Assembly: GCF_019655855.1 (NCBI RefSeq)
Contig: NZ_BPFX01000003.1
Location: 248,001-312,000, forward strand
Direction: 5' to 3'
Length of the DNA stretch: 64,000 nt
DNA from: Pseudomonas paralcaligenes
Lineage (GTDB): Bacteria; Pseudomonadota; Gammaproteobacteria; Pseudomonadales; Pseudomonadaceae
Positions 18,664-27,953 of the stretch are shown piece after piece. Each line of letters opens with the position of its first letter. Within the stretch, counting starts at the first letter, position 1. The position numbers and the translations under genes are program-made. The notes below the pieces were generated by a model. That model had not been told where the DNA came from. It saw only the letters and a list, made by a program, of their open reading frames with translations, and did no database searches.

Positions 18664-19383
18664 ATGAACGCGATGGTTGTCAGGTGGGGCGGGCTTGCCG
18701 TGGTGCTGATGGCGCTGGGGCTGGTCGGCTGTTCCGGGCGCCTGACCCACGAGAGCATCGTCAGCAAGCGCAGCGAGCCGCGGGCCGGCGAGTTCCTGCA
18801 GAGCGACGTGGACCGCATGGCCACGCTGGCGATGCGCGACAACCTCAACAGCCTGTACCAGCTGATGAGCAAGCTGTACCAGCGCAACCCGCAGGAGTGG
18901 CGCAAGACCGGCCTGGCCAGCCGCGCCGAGGCGGAGCGGGCGATCCACCAGGCCATCGAGCAAAACCAGCCGCTGCCCCAGCTCGGCGGGCGGCGCGATA
19001 TCGCGGCGCTGAGTTATTCGCTGGGTGCCGATTTCCAGGGCGACCGGGTCGGCGCCTTCATCTACGCCCTCGGCAGCATGCTGGTGACCGCCCACGGCGG
19101 GCGCACCGAGTTCTACCTCACCGACTCGTTCGACGCCCGCTTCATCCACAACGCCGCGCGCAACATCGAGAAGGCAGCATGGATGCTGGCCCAGCGCCGG
19201 GACGCCAGCGGCCGCCCGCTGCTGCTCTCCAACGAGGGCAGCAACCTCAGCTACGCGGTGGAGTTCGGCAAGATGACGGCGCGCCTGGACCTGCTCACCC
19301 ACGTGCTGGAGGAGCGCTATCGCCGGCTCGGCGTGAACTACGCGCAGAGCCTGCTGTTCCTCAACTTCCTGCCGGTGCAGTGA
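18664..19383 (+). CDS. Predicted outer-membrane or periplasmic lipoprotein
   Basis: A 239-residue protein. The signal peptide ends in a lipobox (LGLVGC, Cys23), so the mature protein should be lipid-anchored. The body is soluble and alpha-helical in character (DRMATLAMRDNLNSLYQLMSKLYQRNP). I recognise no catalytic motif. An in-frame frame extends 32 codons upstream but would bury the signal peptide, so the ATG at 18664 is preferred. It stands alone and is convergent with the binding-protein gene 4 bases away. Confidence 0.82.
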   Translation: MNAMVVRWGGLAVVLMALGLVGCSGRLTHESIVSKRSEPRAGEFLQSDVDRMATLAMRDNLNSLYQLMSKLYQRNPQEWRKTGLASRAEAERAIHQAIEQNQPLPQLGGRRDIAALSYSLGADFQGDRVGAFIYALGSMLVTAHGGRTEFYLTDSFDARFIHNAARNIEKAAWMLAQRRDASGRPLLLSNEGSNLSYAVEFGKMTARLDLLTHVLEERYRRLGVNYAQSLLFLNFLPVQ

Positions 19384-19387
19384 TGCT

Positions 19388-20110
19388 TCACCGCTCCCAG
19401 CGGCGCAGAACCTTCTCCAGCTCGCCGCCGGCCCGCGCCTTGTCCAGCGCCGCGGCGAAGCGCCGGGCACGCTCGTCGCCCTTGGTGAAGGCCACGTAGC
19501 GCGGCATTTCCACCAGTGGCCTGGGCAGCAGGCGCACGTGTTTCTGGGCGCGCTGTTCCTGGACGAAGTAGAGCAGCTGGGTGCGGTCGCCGACGATGAT
19601 GTCGATGCGCCCGGCCAGCAGCATGGAGACCAGCTGGCGCGGGTTCTGCGCGCTGGTGTCGCGGGCCAGGTCGGCCCTGTCGAAGGCCGACTCGTAGGCG
19701 TAGCCGCGCACCTGGCCGATGACGAAGGGGGAGAAGTCGTCCAGGGTCTGCCAGTCCTGGATGCTGGTCTTGGCGGTGGTCATGAACACGGTCGAGCCGG
19801 TGCGGATCGGGCCGACCAGTTCGTACTGGGCCATGCGCTCCGGCGTGCCGGCGAACTGGAAGGCCATCTCGGTCTCGCTCCGTTCGAGCATGCGCTTGAC
19901 CCGCTCCCAGGGGTACAGGCGCAGGCTGTAGGCGATGCCAGCCTGCTGCAGCACCGCCCCGATCAGGTCCACGTCGATGCCGCGCGGGGTGTCGTCGTCC
20001 TGGGTGACGAAGCTGTAGGGGGCGAACTGTTCGTCGCCGATCACCCGCCAGGTCTCGGCGTGGAGCAGGGGGCTGAGGAGGAGCAGAAGAACGAGCGGCA
20101 GGCTGCGCAT
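19388..20110 (-). CDS. Periplasmic solute-binding protein, family 3
   Basis: A 240-residue exported protein: signal peptide 1-18 (LLLLLLSPLLHA), then the bacterial extracellular solute-binding family 3 fold (FAPYSFVTQDDDTPRGIDVDLI, later NPRQLVSMLLAGRIDIIVGD). Such proteins bind amino acids or related small molecules. No ABC permease genes are adjacent, so it may be an orphan sensor-like binding protein, as is common in pseudomonads. Confidence 0.85.
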   Translation of the reverse strand: MRSLPLVLLLLLSPLLHAETWRVIGDEQFAPYSFVTQDDDTPRGIDVDLIGAVLQQAGIAYSLRLYPWERVKRMLERSETEMAFQFAGTPERMAQYELVGPIRTGSTVFMTTAKTSIQDWQTLDDFSPFVIGQVRGYAYESAFDRADLARDTSAQNPRQLVSMLLAGRIDIIVGDRTQLLYFVQEQRAQKHVRLLPRPLVEMPRYVAFTKGDERARRFAAALDKARAGGELEKVLRRWER

Positions 20111-20216
20111 GGTGTCCTCCCGGGCAGGGACGGGCGCCTGGCGCGCCCGTTCATTTCAGCCTAGTGCCTGCGGGAGGATTTGCGCGTGGCGATCCGGCAT
20201 CGCGCCGGACCCGGCA

Positions 20217-20555
20217 TCAGACCTTGCGCACGAACTCCGACTTCAGCTTCATCGCGCCGATGCCGTCGATCTTGCAGTCGATGTCGTGGTCGCCGTCGCA
20301 CAGGCGGATGTTCTTGACCTTGGTGCCGACCTTCACCACCAGGGACGAGCCCTTGACCTTGAGGTCCTTGATCACGGTGATGGTGTCGCCGTCCTGCAGC
20401 AGGTTGCCGACCGAGTCCTTGATTACGCGCTCGTCGCCCGCCTCCGGCGCGGCGTCGGCCGACCATTCGTGGGCGCACTCCGGGCAGACCAGCTGGCTGC
20501 CGTCCTCGTAGGTGTATTCGGAGTTGCACTGGGGGCAGGGCGGCAGGGTGCTCAT
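20217..20555 (-). CDS. yjdM: YjdM/PhnA family zinc-ribbon protein
   Basis: A 112-residue cytosolic protein matching E. coli YjdM (PhnA, about 111 residues) closely in length and motifs: zinc ribbon CPQC-N15-CPEC at the N-terminus, followed by [20 protein letters not shown] and a conserved end. Despite the PhnA name it is not known to catalyse phosphonate breakdown. The start is chosen at [10 protein letters not shown], where GAGGT lies 8 bases upstream; an upstream extension lacks family similarity. Confidence 0.92.
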   Translation of the reverse strand: MSTLPPCPQCNSEYTYEDGSQLVCPECAHEWSADAAPEAGDERVIKDSVGNLLQDGDTITVIKDLKVKGSSLVVKVGTKVKNIRLCDGDHDIDCKIDGIGAMKLKSEFVRKV

Positions 20556-20691
20556 GGCGGTACCTCGGTCGGAGCGGAAAAGCCGCATATTGTATAGGGT
20601 TTTGCCCGCCCTGTGGCGATTGGTCGAACCGATGCCGCCGCCGCGCCGTCCCACCTTGCAGGAAGAATGCTCGAACACGGGAGAAAGGGGC

Positions 20692-21564
20692 ATGGCATTC
20701 ATCGATCTGCGTGGCGTTTCTTGGTGGACCCTGGTGCGCGGCACCGTGACCGACTTCATCGACGACGAACTGCCCGTCTATGCGTCGGCGCTGGCCTTCC
20801 AGCTGTTCTTCTCGCTGTTTCCCTTCCTGCTGTTCCTCATCGCCCTGATCGGTGTGCTGGATGCCCAGCCGATCTTCGACTGGCTGCACCAGCAGGCCGA
20901 ACTGGTGCTGCCGCAGGATGCCCTGGGGCTGGTCGATCCGGTCATCACCCAGCTACAGACCCAGCAACCGGGGCTGTTCTCCATCGGTATCCTGCTGGCG
21001 CTGTGGACCGCCTCGGCGGCGGTGCGCTCGACCATGGCGGCGATGAACCGCGCCTATGGCGTGGAGGACGGCCGCCCGGCCTGGAAGCTGGTGCCGCTGT
21101 CGCTGCTCTACACCGTGGGCATCGCCATCGCGCTGCTGACGGCGGCGGCGCTGATGGTGGTCGGGCCGCAGGCGATGAACTGGCTGGCCACCCAGATCGG
21201 CCTGGAGGAGACGGTGGTGGTGCTCTGGGCCTGGCTGCGCTGGCCGCTGGCGGTGCTGATGCTGATCCTGGTGGTGGCCGCCGTGTACTACCTGGCGCCG
21301 GATGTGAAGCAGGAGTTCCGCTTCATCACCCCCGGCTCGATCCTGGCGGTGGTGGTGTGGATCGCCGCCTCGCTGGGCTTCGGCTACTACGCGCAGAACT
21401 TCGCCAACTACAACGCCACCTACGGCAGCATCGGCGCGATCATCGTGTTCCTGCTGTACCTGTACATCTCCTCGGCGGTGCTGCTGTTCGGCGCCGAGAT
21501 GAACGCGGTGATCGAGCACCACGCCAACGAAGGCAAGGATCCGGGCGAGAAGGAGGCCGGCTGA
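20692..21564 (+). CDS. YihY/virulence factor BrkB family membrane protein
   Basis: A 290-residue inner-membrane protein of the YihY (BrkB, once called RNase BN) family. Seen: [26 protein letters not shown] for the first helix, about six hydrophobic segments, and the C-terminal conserved [30 protein letters not shown] precedes the ATG at 20692. The function of the family is not settled; it is not an RNase. The end is Lys/Glu-rich and soluble. Confidence 0.9.
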   Translation: MAFIDLRGVSWWTLVRGTVTDFIDDELPVYASALAFQLFFSLFPFLLFLIALIGVLDAQPIFDWLHQQAELVLPQDALGLVDPVITQLQTQQPGLFSIGILLALWTASAAVRSTMAAMNRAYGVEDGRPAWKLVPLSLLYTVGIAIALLTAAALMVVGPQAMNWLATQIGLEETVVVLWAWLRWPLAVLMLILVVAAVYYLAPDVKQEFRFITPGSILAVVVWIAASLGFGYYAQNFANYNATYGSIGAIIVFLLYLYISSAVLLFGAEMNAVIEHHANEGKDPGEKEAG

Positions 21565-21570
21565 GTCCGG

Positions 21571-22827
21571 CTACCAGAGCGCACCGAGTTGCCGCTCCAG
21601 CCGCTCGCGGTGGTCGGGGTGGGCGATGTCGAGCATGCAGCGCATGCGCTGGCGCAGGCTCTTGCCGCGCAGGTCGGCGACGCCGTATTCGGTGACGATC
21701 AGCCCCGCGTCGCCGCGCGGCACGGTGGCCGGCCCGCTCAGGCTGGCGACGATGCGGCTGGCGCCGCCCGCCGTGGACGGCAGGGCGACGATGGGCAGGC
21801 CGCCCTTCGAGCGGTGCGCGCCACGCAGGAAGTCCAGCGCTCCGCCCAGCGCGCCGACGTAGTTGCCGGCCGCCACCTCCGAGTTGATCTGCCCGCCGAG
21901 GTCCACTTCGATGGCCGAGTTGATGGCCACCAGGCGTTCCTGGCGGGCGAGCACGTCCGGGGCGTGGGTGTAGGTGGTGGAGCGCAGCATGATCGCCGGG
22001 TTGTCGTGGGCGAAGTCGTGCAGCAGGCGGCTGCCGAGCAGCACGCCGCCGACGCTCAGGCCACGGTCCAGGCTCTTGCGTGCATTGGTGATGGCGCCGC
22101 TGCGCATCAGCTGGGCGACGCCGTCGCCGATGCTGCCGGAGTGCACGCCCAGGTCGCGGTGGTCGGCCAGCGCGCCGAGCACCGCGTCGGGAATCGCGCC
22201 GATGCCCACCTGCAGGGTGGCGCCGTCCTCGACCAGCCCGGCGATGTGCCAGGCGATCTGCGCGTCGACCTCGCGGATGCGGCTGGGCGGGTTCTCCAGC
22301 GGCGGCCGGTCGGTGTGCAGGATGGCGTCGATATCGTCCGCGCCCAGGGTGCGCTCGCCCTGGACGCGCGGCGCCTGCCGGTTGACCTCGGCGATCACCA
22401 CCCGCGCGGTGTCCAGCGCCGGCAGCAGGTACTCGTGGGCCAGGCTCAGGCTGTAGCGGCCGTCGGCGTCGGCGGGGGCGAGCTGGAGCAGCAGCACGTC
22501 GATGCGCAGGGCGCCGCTGCCGATCAGCGCCGGCAGCTGCGAGTAGTGGCAGGGCAGGATGTCGAGCGCGCCGGCCCTGGCCAGCTCGCGATTGGCGCCG
22601 GCACCGCAGTAGGCGAGGAAGTCCACGCAGTCGGCGTGCTCGGGCCGGCAGGTGTCGCTGTTGGCGATGCCCAGCATCACCCGGAAGCGACCGATGCGCT
22701 GTCGCTGGGCCATCAGCGCCTGGGTCAGCGGCAGCGGCTCGGCATTGGCCTGGCCCCACAGCACCGTGTCTCCCGGGCGGATCAGGGCGGACAGGTCGAG
22801 GTTGTCGGTCTGCAGCGGCGTGGGCAT
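21571..22827 (-). CDS. Acetyl-CoA hydrolase/CoA-transferase family protein
   Basis: A 418-residue family-I CoA-transferase/hydrolase of the 4-hydroxybutyrate or acetate CoA-transferase group. Seen: the acyl-binding GIGAIPDAVLGAL in the middle, and AINSAIEVDLGGQINSEVAAG, which carries the catalytic-Glu region of the family. It is the last gene of the MFS-isomerase-CoA-transferase operon (91 bases after the isomerase). Likely role: moving CoA between an acyl-CoA of this pathway and a carboxylic acid, or hydrolysing acetyl-CoA; the substrate is not deducible. Confidence 0.85.
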   Translation of the reverse strand: MPTPLQTDNLDLSALIRPGDTVLWGQANAEPLPLTQALMAQRQRIGRFRVMLGIANSDTCRPEHADCVDFLAYCGAGANRELARAGALDILPCHYSQLPALIGSGALRIDVLLLQLAPADADGRYSLSLAHEYLLPALDTARVVIAEVNRQAPRVQGERTLGADDIDAILHTDRPPLENPPSRIREVDAQIAWHIAGLVEDGATLQVGIGAIPDAVLGALADHRDLGVHSGSIGDGVAQLMRSGAITNARKSLDRGLSVGGVLLGSRLLHDFAHDNPAIMLRSTTYTHAPDVLARQERLVAINSAIEVDLGGQINSEVAAGNYVGALGGALDFLRGAHRSKGGLPIVALPSTAGGASRIVASLSGPATVPRGDAGLIVTEYGVADLRGKSLRQRMRCMLDIAHPDHRERLERQLGALW

Positions 22828-22918
22828 GGCGAACTCGCGGCGAAGGCGCGGCCGGCGGATAACCGGCCACGGCTCAGGAATGGGGAGGTGGCGGCGACCG
22901 GCTGGCCGCCGCCCGGGG

Positions 22919-23197
22919 TCAGACGATGGACGACGGGTGCTTGGCCAGCGGCGTGACCTGGATGGTCATGAAGGGGAACAGCGGCAGGCTGGACAGCAGG
23001 GCGTGCAGCTCGTCGTTGCTCTCGACATCGAACACGCTGATGTTCGAGTACTGGCCCACCACGCGCCACAGGTGCGGCCACTTGCCGGCCTGTTGCAGCT
23101 CGATGGCGCGGGCCTTCTCCGCGGCCTTGATGGCCTCGATCTCGTCCTGCGGAATGTCGCGCGGAATGTTCACATCCATCTTTACGCAATACAGCAT
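22919..23197 (-). CDS. Muconolactone delta-isomerase (CatC/MmlJ-like)
   Basis: A 92-residue protein with the muconolactone isomerase signature over its whole length: MLYCVKMDV start, KWPHLWRVVGQYSNISVFDV, LPLFPFM and the C-terminal HPSSI. CatC moves the lactone double bond to make the 3-oxoadipate enol-lactone; MmlJ does the same for methylmuconolactone. Here it follows an MFS importer by 18 bases, without a catB cycloisomerase or catA dioxygenase. So the lactone is either imported or made elsewhere, and the substrate may be a substituted muconolactone. GGAGAA precedes the ATG. Confidence 0.9.
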   Translation of the reverse strand: MLYCVKMDVNIPRDIPQDEIEAIKAAEKARAIELQQAGKWPHLWRVVGQYSNISVFDVESNDELHALLSSLPLFPFMTIQVTPLAKHPSSIV

Positions 23198-23215
23198 GGG
23201 GTTCTCCCGTTCAGG

Positions 23216-24508
23216 TCAGATCTTGCTCTGGCTCAGTTCGCCGGTGAAGGGCTCGTCGCTGTCGCCGAGGACCTTGGCGTCCACGTCTTCCAGGCGCACG
23301 CCGCGGGTCTCCGGCAGCAGCAGGACGGCGGTGATCGACAGGGCGTAGGCCACCAGGCAGAAGGTGCCGATGGAGTTGGCCAGGCCGATGCGCTCGGACA
23401 GCACGCCGACGCCGGCGATGGACAGCGCGCCGAGGGACTTGCCCAGGTTGTAGGAGAAGCCCATGCAGGTGGTGCGCACGTGGGTCGGGAACAGTTCGCT
23501 GAGGAACGGGCCGAGCACCGCGAAGATGCCGGTGGCGAAGGCGCCGACCGGGAAGGCCATGAGCAGCAGCAGTGTAGTGCTCATCGGCACCAGCATGTAG
23601 ATCACGGTGAAGATCCAGGCGCCGACGCTGAACAGCAGCAGCGCCGGGCGGCGGCCGTAGCGGTCGGCCAGCCAGGAGGTGATGACGAAGCCGGCGAAGG
23701 CCCCCGCGCACATCACCAGCATGGTGAAGATCACCGGGCCGGGCTTGAGGCCGCGCTCGCTGACCATCAGGGTCGGCAGCCAGGCCATGATGGTGTAGGC
23801 GGCGGCCTGCAGGCCGGTCACCAGCATCGCGCCGAGCAGGGTCAGGCGGACCACGCCGGGGCGGAAGGCGGAGAGGATCGAGGCCTTCTCCTGCACCTTG
23901 GCGGTGGCCTGCTTGTAGATTTCCGGGTCCTTGACGTGACGGCGGATGAACAGCACGAAGCCGGCCGGGATCACGCCGACCCAGAACGCCACGCGCCAGG
24001 CGATTTCCTGCGGCAGCCAGGCCAGCAGGGCGGTCATCACCACGGCCGCCAGGGCCCAGCCGAAGGCGAAGCCGCTCTGCACGAAGCCGAGGGCCTTGCC
24101 GCGGTGCTGCGGCCGGATCACCTCGGCCATCAGCGCAGCGCCCACCGCCCACTCGCCGCCGAAGCCGAGGCCCTGCAGGGTGCGTACGACCAGCATCTGC
24201 TCGTAGGAGGTGGTGAAGCCTGCCAGCGCGCCGAAGAAGGTGAACCAGCAGATGGTGAAGATCAGGATGCGTACGCGGCCGTAGCGGTCGGCGAGGATGC
24301 CGGCGATCCAGCCGCCGAGGGAGGCGGACAGCAGCGCCGCGGTGCCGAGCACCCCGGCCTCGCCCTTGGAGATCTGCCAGATCGCCATCAGCGCCGGCAG
24401 CAGGAAGCTGAACATCTGCGCGTCGTAGGTATCCAGCGCCCAGCCGGAGAAGCAGGCCCAGAAAGTCTTGCGCTCCCGGGAGGAGCCCGTTTTGTACCAT
24501 TCGAACAT
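23216..24508 (-). CDS. MFS transporter, aromatic acid/metabolite:H+ symporter type
   Basis: A 430-residue importer of the AAHS/metabolite-H+ symporter kind. Seen: the acidic helix-1 motif GWALDTYDAQMFSFLLP, motif A LADRYGRVRI and its repeat LADRYGRRPALL, and QGLGFGGEWAVGAALMAE. AAGGA precedes the ATG. It heads an operon with the muconolactone isomerase and the CoA-transferase family gene, so it probably imports the acid or lactone that this region degrades. A candidate LysR site lies 184 bases upstream. Confidence 0.88.
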   Translation of the reverse strand: MFEWYKTGSSRERKTFWACFSGWALDTYDAQMFSFLLPALMAIWQISKGEAGVLGTAALLSASLGGWIAGILADRYGRVRILIFTICWFTFFGALAGFTTSYEQMLVVRTLQGLGFGGEWAVGAALMAEVIRPQHRGKALGFVQSGFAFGWALAAVVMTALLAWLPQEIAWRVAFWVGVIPAGFVLFIRRHVKDPEIYKQATAKVQEKASILSAFRPGVVRLTLLGAMLVTGLQAAAYTIMAWLPTLMVSERGLKPGPVIFTMLVMCAGAFAGFVITSWLADRYGRRPALLLFSVGAWIFTVIYMLVPMSTTLLLLMAFPVGAFATGIFAVLGPFLSELFPTHVRTTCMGFSYNLGKSLGALSIAGVGVLSERIGLANSIGTFCLVAYALSITAVLLLPETRGVRLEDVDAKVLGDSDEPFTGELSQSKI

Positions 24509-24691
24509 GTTGACCGTCCTTCTTGTTATTGGATGTCGGCTCATGGCGCAGGGCAACCATGACGTCGGTGTCGGGCCCGGCCGGGGCCGGGCGTTCTGGC
24601 TGAAACAGCCGTTGCGGCGAGCGCCTCCTGGCACGGGTCCGCGGTGTTCTTTTCCACGCTCCGGAGCATGCGGCAGATCGCGCCGGCCGCC

Positions 24692-24711
24692 CATTTGCGA
24701 TTACGAAAGCC
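24692..24711. promoter_or_regulatory. Candidate LysR operator, site a (MFS operon)
   Basis: CATTTGCGATTACGAAAGCC, matching site c (29076) at 13 of 20 positions, followed by CTTTCGG and CCTAAG. It lies between the thioesterase stop and the MFS start. It is the weakest of the five copies. Confidence 0.45.
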
Positions 24712-24743
24712 TGTCTTTCGGCTGCCCTAAGTGGCGGCGCGGG

Positions 24744-25631
24744 TCAGGCGTCGCGCGGCGCGACCAGGATGTCCTGGGCCATGCTGGCGACCAGCAGGCC
24801 GTCGCGCCGGTAGATGTGGGTCATCGCCAGGCCGCGCCCCGAGAGGCTGCGCACGGCGTCGTTGACGAACAGCAGCCAGTCGTTGGCGTTCAGTTCCAGG
24901 CTGTGGAACCAGAGCGTGTGGTTGAGGTTGCTGATGTAGTAGTGTTGCCACAGGTCGAGCATGCCCAGCGGTGGCGCCAGGCTGCCGTTGAGCCAGCAGT
25001 CGGACATGTAGGCCAGGGCGGCGTGGTGCAGGCAGCCCTCGCCGACCAGCGGCTGGCTGAGGCGCACCCAGTAGGCGATCCGGCGCTGCTCGGCCGGGCG
25101 CTCGAAGTAGCCCTCCGGGTGGATCGGCCGCACGTCCAGCACCGGCCGTGCGGAGAAGCGCAGCTGCACCGCCTCGCTGTGCTGCGGGTAGCGCGCCGCC
25201 AGCTCGCGCAGGGTCGGCAGGCTCTCCGGATCGGGCGCCGGGTGCTCCAGCCGGTGCGGCTGCCCGGGGTGGGCCTGGGCCAGCTGGAACGAGGCGTTGG
25301 CGCTGAACACCAGGCCGGTGCCCTGCACCCCGTACAGGTGGCGGGTGGAGAAGCGCCGGCCCTCCTGCAGGGTTTCCACGCTGTATTCGATGCCGTCCTG
25401 CGGGCGGGCGCCCTGCAGGAAGGTCATCTGCAGCATGCTCGGGCTGCGCTGCGGCGCGGTCTGCGCCGCCGCCCACAGGGCCTGGCCGAGCAGCTGGCCG
25501 GCGTACACCCGGCCGTTGGCGTTGGTGTCGCAGACTTCGCTGCGGTAGCCGTTCTGGCCGTTGTGTTCGAGCGACAGCAGCTCGGCGAGGTCGCGCTGGT
25601 CCCAGGCGCGGGCGCTGGCGCCGCTGGCCAT
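24744..25631 (-). CDS. Acyl-CoA thioesterase II (TesB family)
   Basis: A 295-residue double-hotdog thioesterase hydrolysing acyl-CoA to free acid and CoA. Seen: NGRVYAGQLLGQALWAAAQT in the first hotdog, ALAYMSDCWLN with the catalytic Asp (residue 211), and LWFHSLELNANDWLLF near the end. It starts 9 bases after the CoA-transferase B subunit, in one operon with both subunits. It may release CoA from dead-end acyl-CoAs of the pathway. Confidence 0.9.
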   Translation of the reverse strand: MASGASARAWDQRDLAELLSLEHNGQNGYRSEVCDTNANGRVYAGQLLGQALWAAAQTAPQRSPSMLQMTFLQGARPQDGIEYSVETLQEGRRFSTRHLYGVQGTGLVFSANASFQLAQAHPGQPHRLEHPAPDPESLPTLRELAARYPQHSEAVQLRFSARPVLDVRPIHPEGYFERPAEQRRIAYWVRLSQPLVGEGCLHHAALAYMSDCWLNGSLAPPLGMLDLWQHYYISNLNHTLWFHSLELNANDWLLFVNDAVRSLSGRGLAMTHIYRRDGLLVASMAQDILVAPRDA

Positions 25632-25640
25632 GTCAGCGCC

Positions 25641-26342
25641 TCATTCCGCGGGGCTCAGCGCCGTCAGCGCGCTGCGGCCGGGTTCCCGCGAGGGCTGCTC
25701 CAGGGCGGAGAAATCCAGCGCCACCGAGGTGACATCCTGCAGCGCGGAGGCGTCGATGTCGCCGACCAGCTCGATGACCTTCACCCCGTCGGCGGTGATC
25801 TCCAGCGTCGCCAGGTCGGTGTACACCCGGCTGACGCAGCCGAGCCCGGTCAGCGGGTAGCTGCAGCGCGGCATCACCTTGCTGCGGCCCTGCTTGTCGA
25901 GGTGCTCCATCATCACGTAGATGCGCTTGGCGCCGATGGCCAGGTCCATCGCCCCGCCGACCGCGGGAATCGCGTCCGGTGCGCCGGTGTGCCAGTTGGC
26001 CAGGTCGCCGCCGGCGGAGACCTGGAAGGCGCCGAGCACGCAGATGTCCAGGTGGCCGCCGCGCATCATGCCGAACGAGTCGGCGTGGTGGAAGAAGGCG
26101 GCGCCGGGGGCCAGTTTGATCGGCTCCTTGCCGGCGTTGATCATGTCCCAGTCCTCCTCGCCGGCCGGCGCGCCGGTCCAGCGGCCGAGCACGCCGTTCT
26201 CGCTGTGCAGGAAGATGTCCTTGTCCGCCGGCAGGTGGTTGGCCACCATGGTCGGCAGGCCGATGCCCAGGTTGACGTAGGCGCCCTCGGGAATGTCGCG
26301 GGCCACCCGGGCGGCCATGGCGTTGCGTGTCTGTTTGTCCAT
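25641..26342 (-). CDS. CoA-transferase subunit B (3-oxoadipate/3-oxoacid type)
   Basis: A 233-residue beta subunit of a family-I CoA-transferase (PcaJ/CatJ/ScoB relatives). Seen: YVNLGIGLPTMVANHLP and the catalytic motif SENGVLG with Glu48, then GGHLDICVLGAFQVS. It starts 6 bases after subunit A. The pair would transfer CoA, typically from succinyl-CoA, to a 3-oxo acid produced by the lactone-opening steps, giving the substrate of the thiolase at 31971. Confidence 0.92.
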   Translation of the reverse strand: MDKQTRNAMAARVARDIPEGAYVNLGIGLPTMVANHLPADKDIFLHSENGVLGRWTGAPAGEEDWDMINAGKEPIKLAPGAAFFHHADSFGMMRGGHLDICVLGAFQVSAGGDLANWHTGAPDAIPAVGGAMDLAIGAKRIYVMMEHLDKQGRSKVMPRCSYPLTGLGCVSRVYTDLATLEITADGVKVIELVGDIDASALQDVTSVALDFSALEQPSREPGRSALTALSPAE

Positions 26343-26348
26343 CTCGGC

Positions 26349-27041
26349 CTACCCCGCCTGCTGCTGAAGGAACGCCGGCGCGGCGCGCCGGACGATGCGC
26401 TGGACGAAGATGCCTGGCGTGACCACCTGCTCCGGGTCCAGCTCGCCCAGCTCGCAGATGCGCCCGACCGAGGCGATGGTGGTGCGCGCGGCCATGGCCA
26501 TCACCGGGCTGAAGTTGCGCGCGGTCTTGCGGTACACCAGGTTGCCCCAGCGGTCGCCGGCCTCGGCGTTGATCAGCGCGTAGTCGACGTGGATCGGCGA
26601 TTCGAGCACGTAGTGGCGGCCGTCGATCTCGCGGGTTTCCTTGCCCTCGGCCAGCAGCGTGCCGTAGCCGGTGGGGGTGAAGAAGCCGCCGATGCCGCAG
26701 CCGGCGGCGCGCAGGCGCTCGGCCAGGTTGCCCTGGGGGATGATCTCCAGCTCCAGCTTGCCGGCGCGGTACAGCTCCTCGAACACGTACGAGCCGCTCA
26801 TCCGCGGGTAGGAGCAGAGGATGCGCCGCACCTGGCCGGCCTTGAGCAGCGCGGCCAGGCCGGTGTCGCCCTGGCCGGCGTTGTTGCTGACCAGGGTCAG
26901 GTCGCGGGCGCCCTGGGCGATCAGCGCCTCGATCAGGTCTTCGGGCATGCCGGCGCCGCCGAAGCCGCCGACGGCGATGGTGGCGCCGTCGGGGATGTCG
27001 GCCAGCGCGGCGGCGGCGCTGGGGGAAAGCTTGTCGATCAT
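26349..27041 (-). CDS. CoA-transferase subunit A (3-oxoadipate/3-oxoacid type)
   Basis: A 230-residue alpha subunit partner of the gene at 25641. Seen: the glycine-rich CoA-binding motif AVGGFGGAGMPEDLIEAL near residues 22-39, GCGIGGFFTPTGYGT, and HYVLESPIHVDYALI. It is first of the operon A-B-thioesterase, with a candidate LysR site 127 bases upstream. It is likely to act on 3-oxoadipate or a methylated homologue; substrate choice between PcaIJ and acetoacetate-type enzymes cannot be made by eye. Confidence 0.92.
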   Translation of the reverse strand: MIDKLSPSAAAALADIPDGATIAVGGFGGAGMPEDLIEALIAQGARDLTLVSNNAGQGDTGLAALLKAGQVRRILCSYPRMSGSYVFEELYRAGKLELEIIPQGNLAERLRAAGCGIGGFFTPTGYGTLLAEGKETREIDGRHYVLESPIHVDYALINAEAGDRWGNLVYRKTARNFSPVMAMAARTTIASVGRICELGELDPEQVVTPGIFVQRIVRRAAPAFLQQQAG

Positions 27042-27167
27042 GCGGTTGTCCTTTCTCTTCTTGTGGTGTCGGGGACCGCGCCGACGGGCATCGGCCCGCG
27101 TCGCAGGGCCGCTGGAAGCGGCTTCCCCCGCATGAAAATCAGCTTGCCAGCGCGCCCCGGGGTCGAC

Positions 27168-27187
27168 AATTTCAGTCTGCGGAAGGG
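27168..27187. promoter_or_regulatory. Candidate LysR operator, site b (CoA-transferase operon)
   Basis: AATTTCAGTCTGCGGAAGGG, followed by the palindrome TTAACC-GCC-GGTTAA at 27193-27207. The flank AAATTGTC..CCCCGG (minus strand) is shared with site c. The TTAACC..GGTTAA part also recalls the PcaQ-type LysR site. Confidence 0.55.
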
Positions 27188-27235
27188 CCGCTTAACCGCC
27201 GGTTAAGGTGTCGCGCGCAGGGCGGCGCGGGGCGC

Positions 27236-27937
27236 TCAGACGCCGGCCACGCCGACGGTCATGCCACCGCAGACGTACAGCGCCTGGCCGGTGACGAAGC
27301 CGCTGCGCGCGTCGAGGAAGAACGAGGCGGCCTGGGCGATGTCCTCGGGCACGCCGAGGCGCTTGACCGGCACCGAGTCGATGATCGCCTGCGTGCGCGG
27401 GCTGTCCGCCGGGTTGGCGCGCTCGAACAGTTCGGTGCGGATCGGCCCCGGGCCGATGGCGTTGGCGGTGATGCCGAAGCGCCCCAGCTCCAGCGCCCAC
27501 ACCCGGGTCATGCCGATCAGTCCGGCCTTGGTCGCGGCGTAGGCGCTGCGCAGTTCCTTGCCCAGGGCGGCGCGCGAGGACATGTTGAGGATGCGCCCGA
27601 AGCCGGCCTCCTTCATGCCCGGCAGCAGCGCCTGCATGCACTGCAGCGAGCAGCGCAGGTTGAGCGCCCAGACCCGCTCCAGCTCCTCGAAGCTCTGTTC
27701 CTCGGCGCTGGCCGGGCAGACCATGCCGACGTTGTTGACCAGGCGGGTGATCGGCCCCTCGGCCAGCGCCGCTTCGAGGGCGGCAGCGGTGGCGGCGGTG
27801 TCGCTCAGATCGGCGATCAGGCCGTCGCCGACGCGGTCGATGACGACCGGCTCGAAGCCGTCCTGGCGGCAGCGTTCGGCGATGGCGGCGCCGATGCCGG
27901 AGGCACCGCCGGTGATCAGTACACGTTGTTTGGACAC
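27236..27937 (-). CDS. Short-chain dehydrogenase/reductase (SDR)
   Basis: A 233-residue classical SDR, an NAD(P)(H)-dependent alcohol/ketone oxidoreductase. Seen: GGASGIG at residues 10-16, NNVG, and the active-site run NMSS...YAATK. It starts with GTG; GAGGAAA lies 7 bases upstream, which decides the start. It follows the cyclase-family hydrolase by 16 bases in one operon. It probably oxidises or reduces an alicyclic hydroxyl or keto intermediate. Confidence 0.9.
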   Translation of the reverse strand: MSKQRVLITGGASGIGAAIAERCRQDGFEPVVIDRVGDGLIADLSDTAATAAALEAALAEGPITRLVNNVGMVCPASAEEQSFEELERVWALNLRCSLQCMQALLPGMKEAGFGRILNMSSRAALGKELRSAYAATKAGLIGMTRVWALELGRFGITANAIGPGPIRTELFERANPADSPRTQAIIDSVPVKRLGVPEDIAQAASFFLDARSGFVTGQALYVCGGMTVGVAGV

Positions 27938-27953
27938 GGGTATTTCCTCGACT

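Noticed and set aside
24468..27206. 912-codon plus-strand frame over the thioesterase and CoA-transferase genes
   Set aside because: It lies opposite three genes with intact catalytic motifs and has no domain content.
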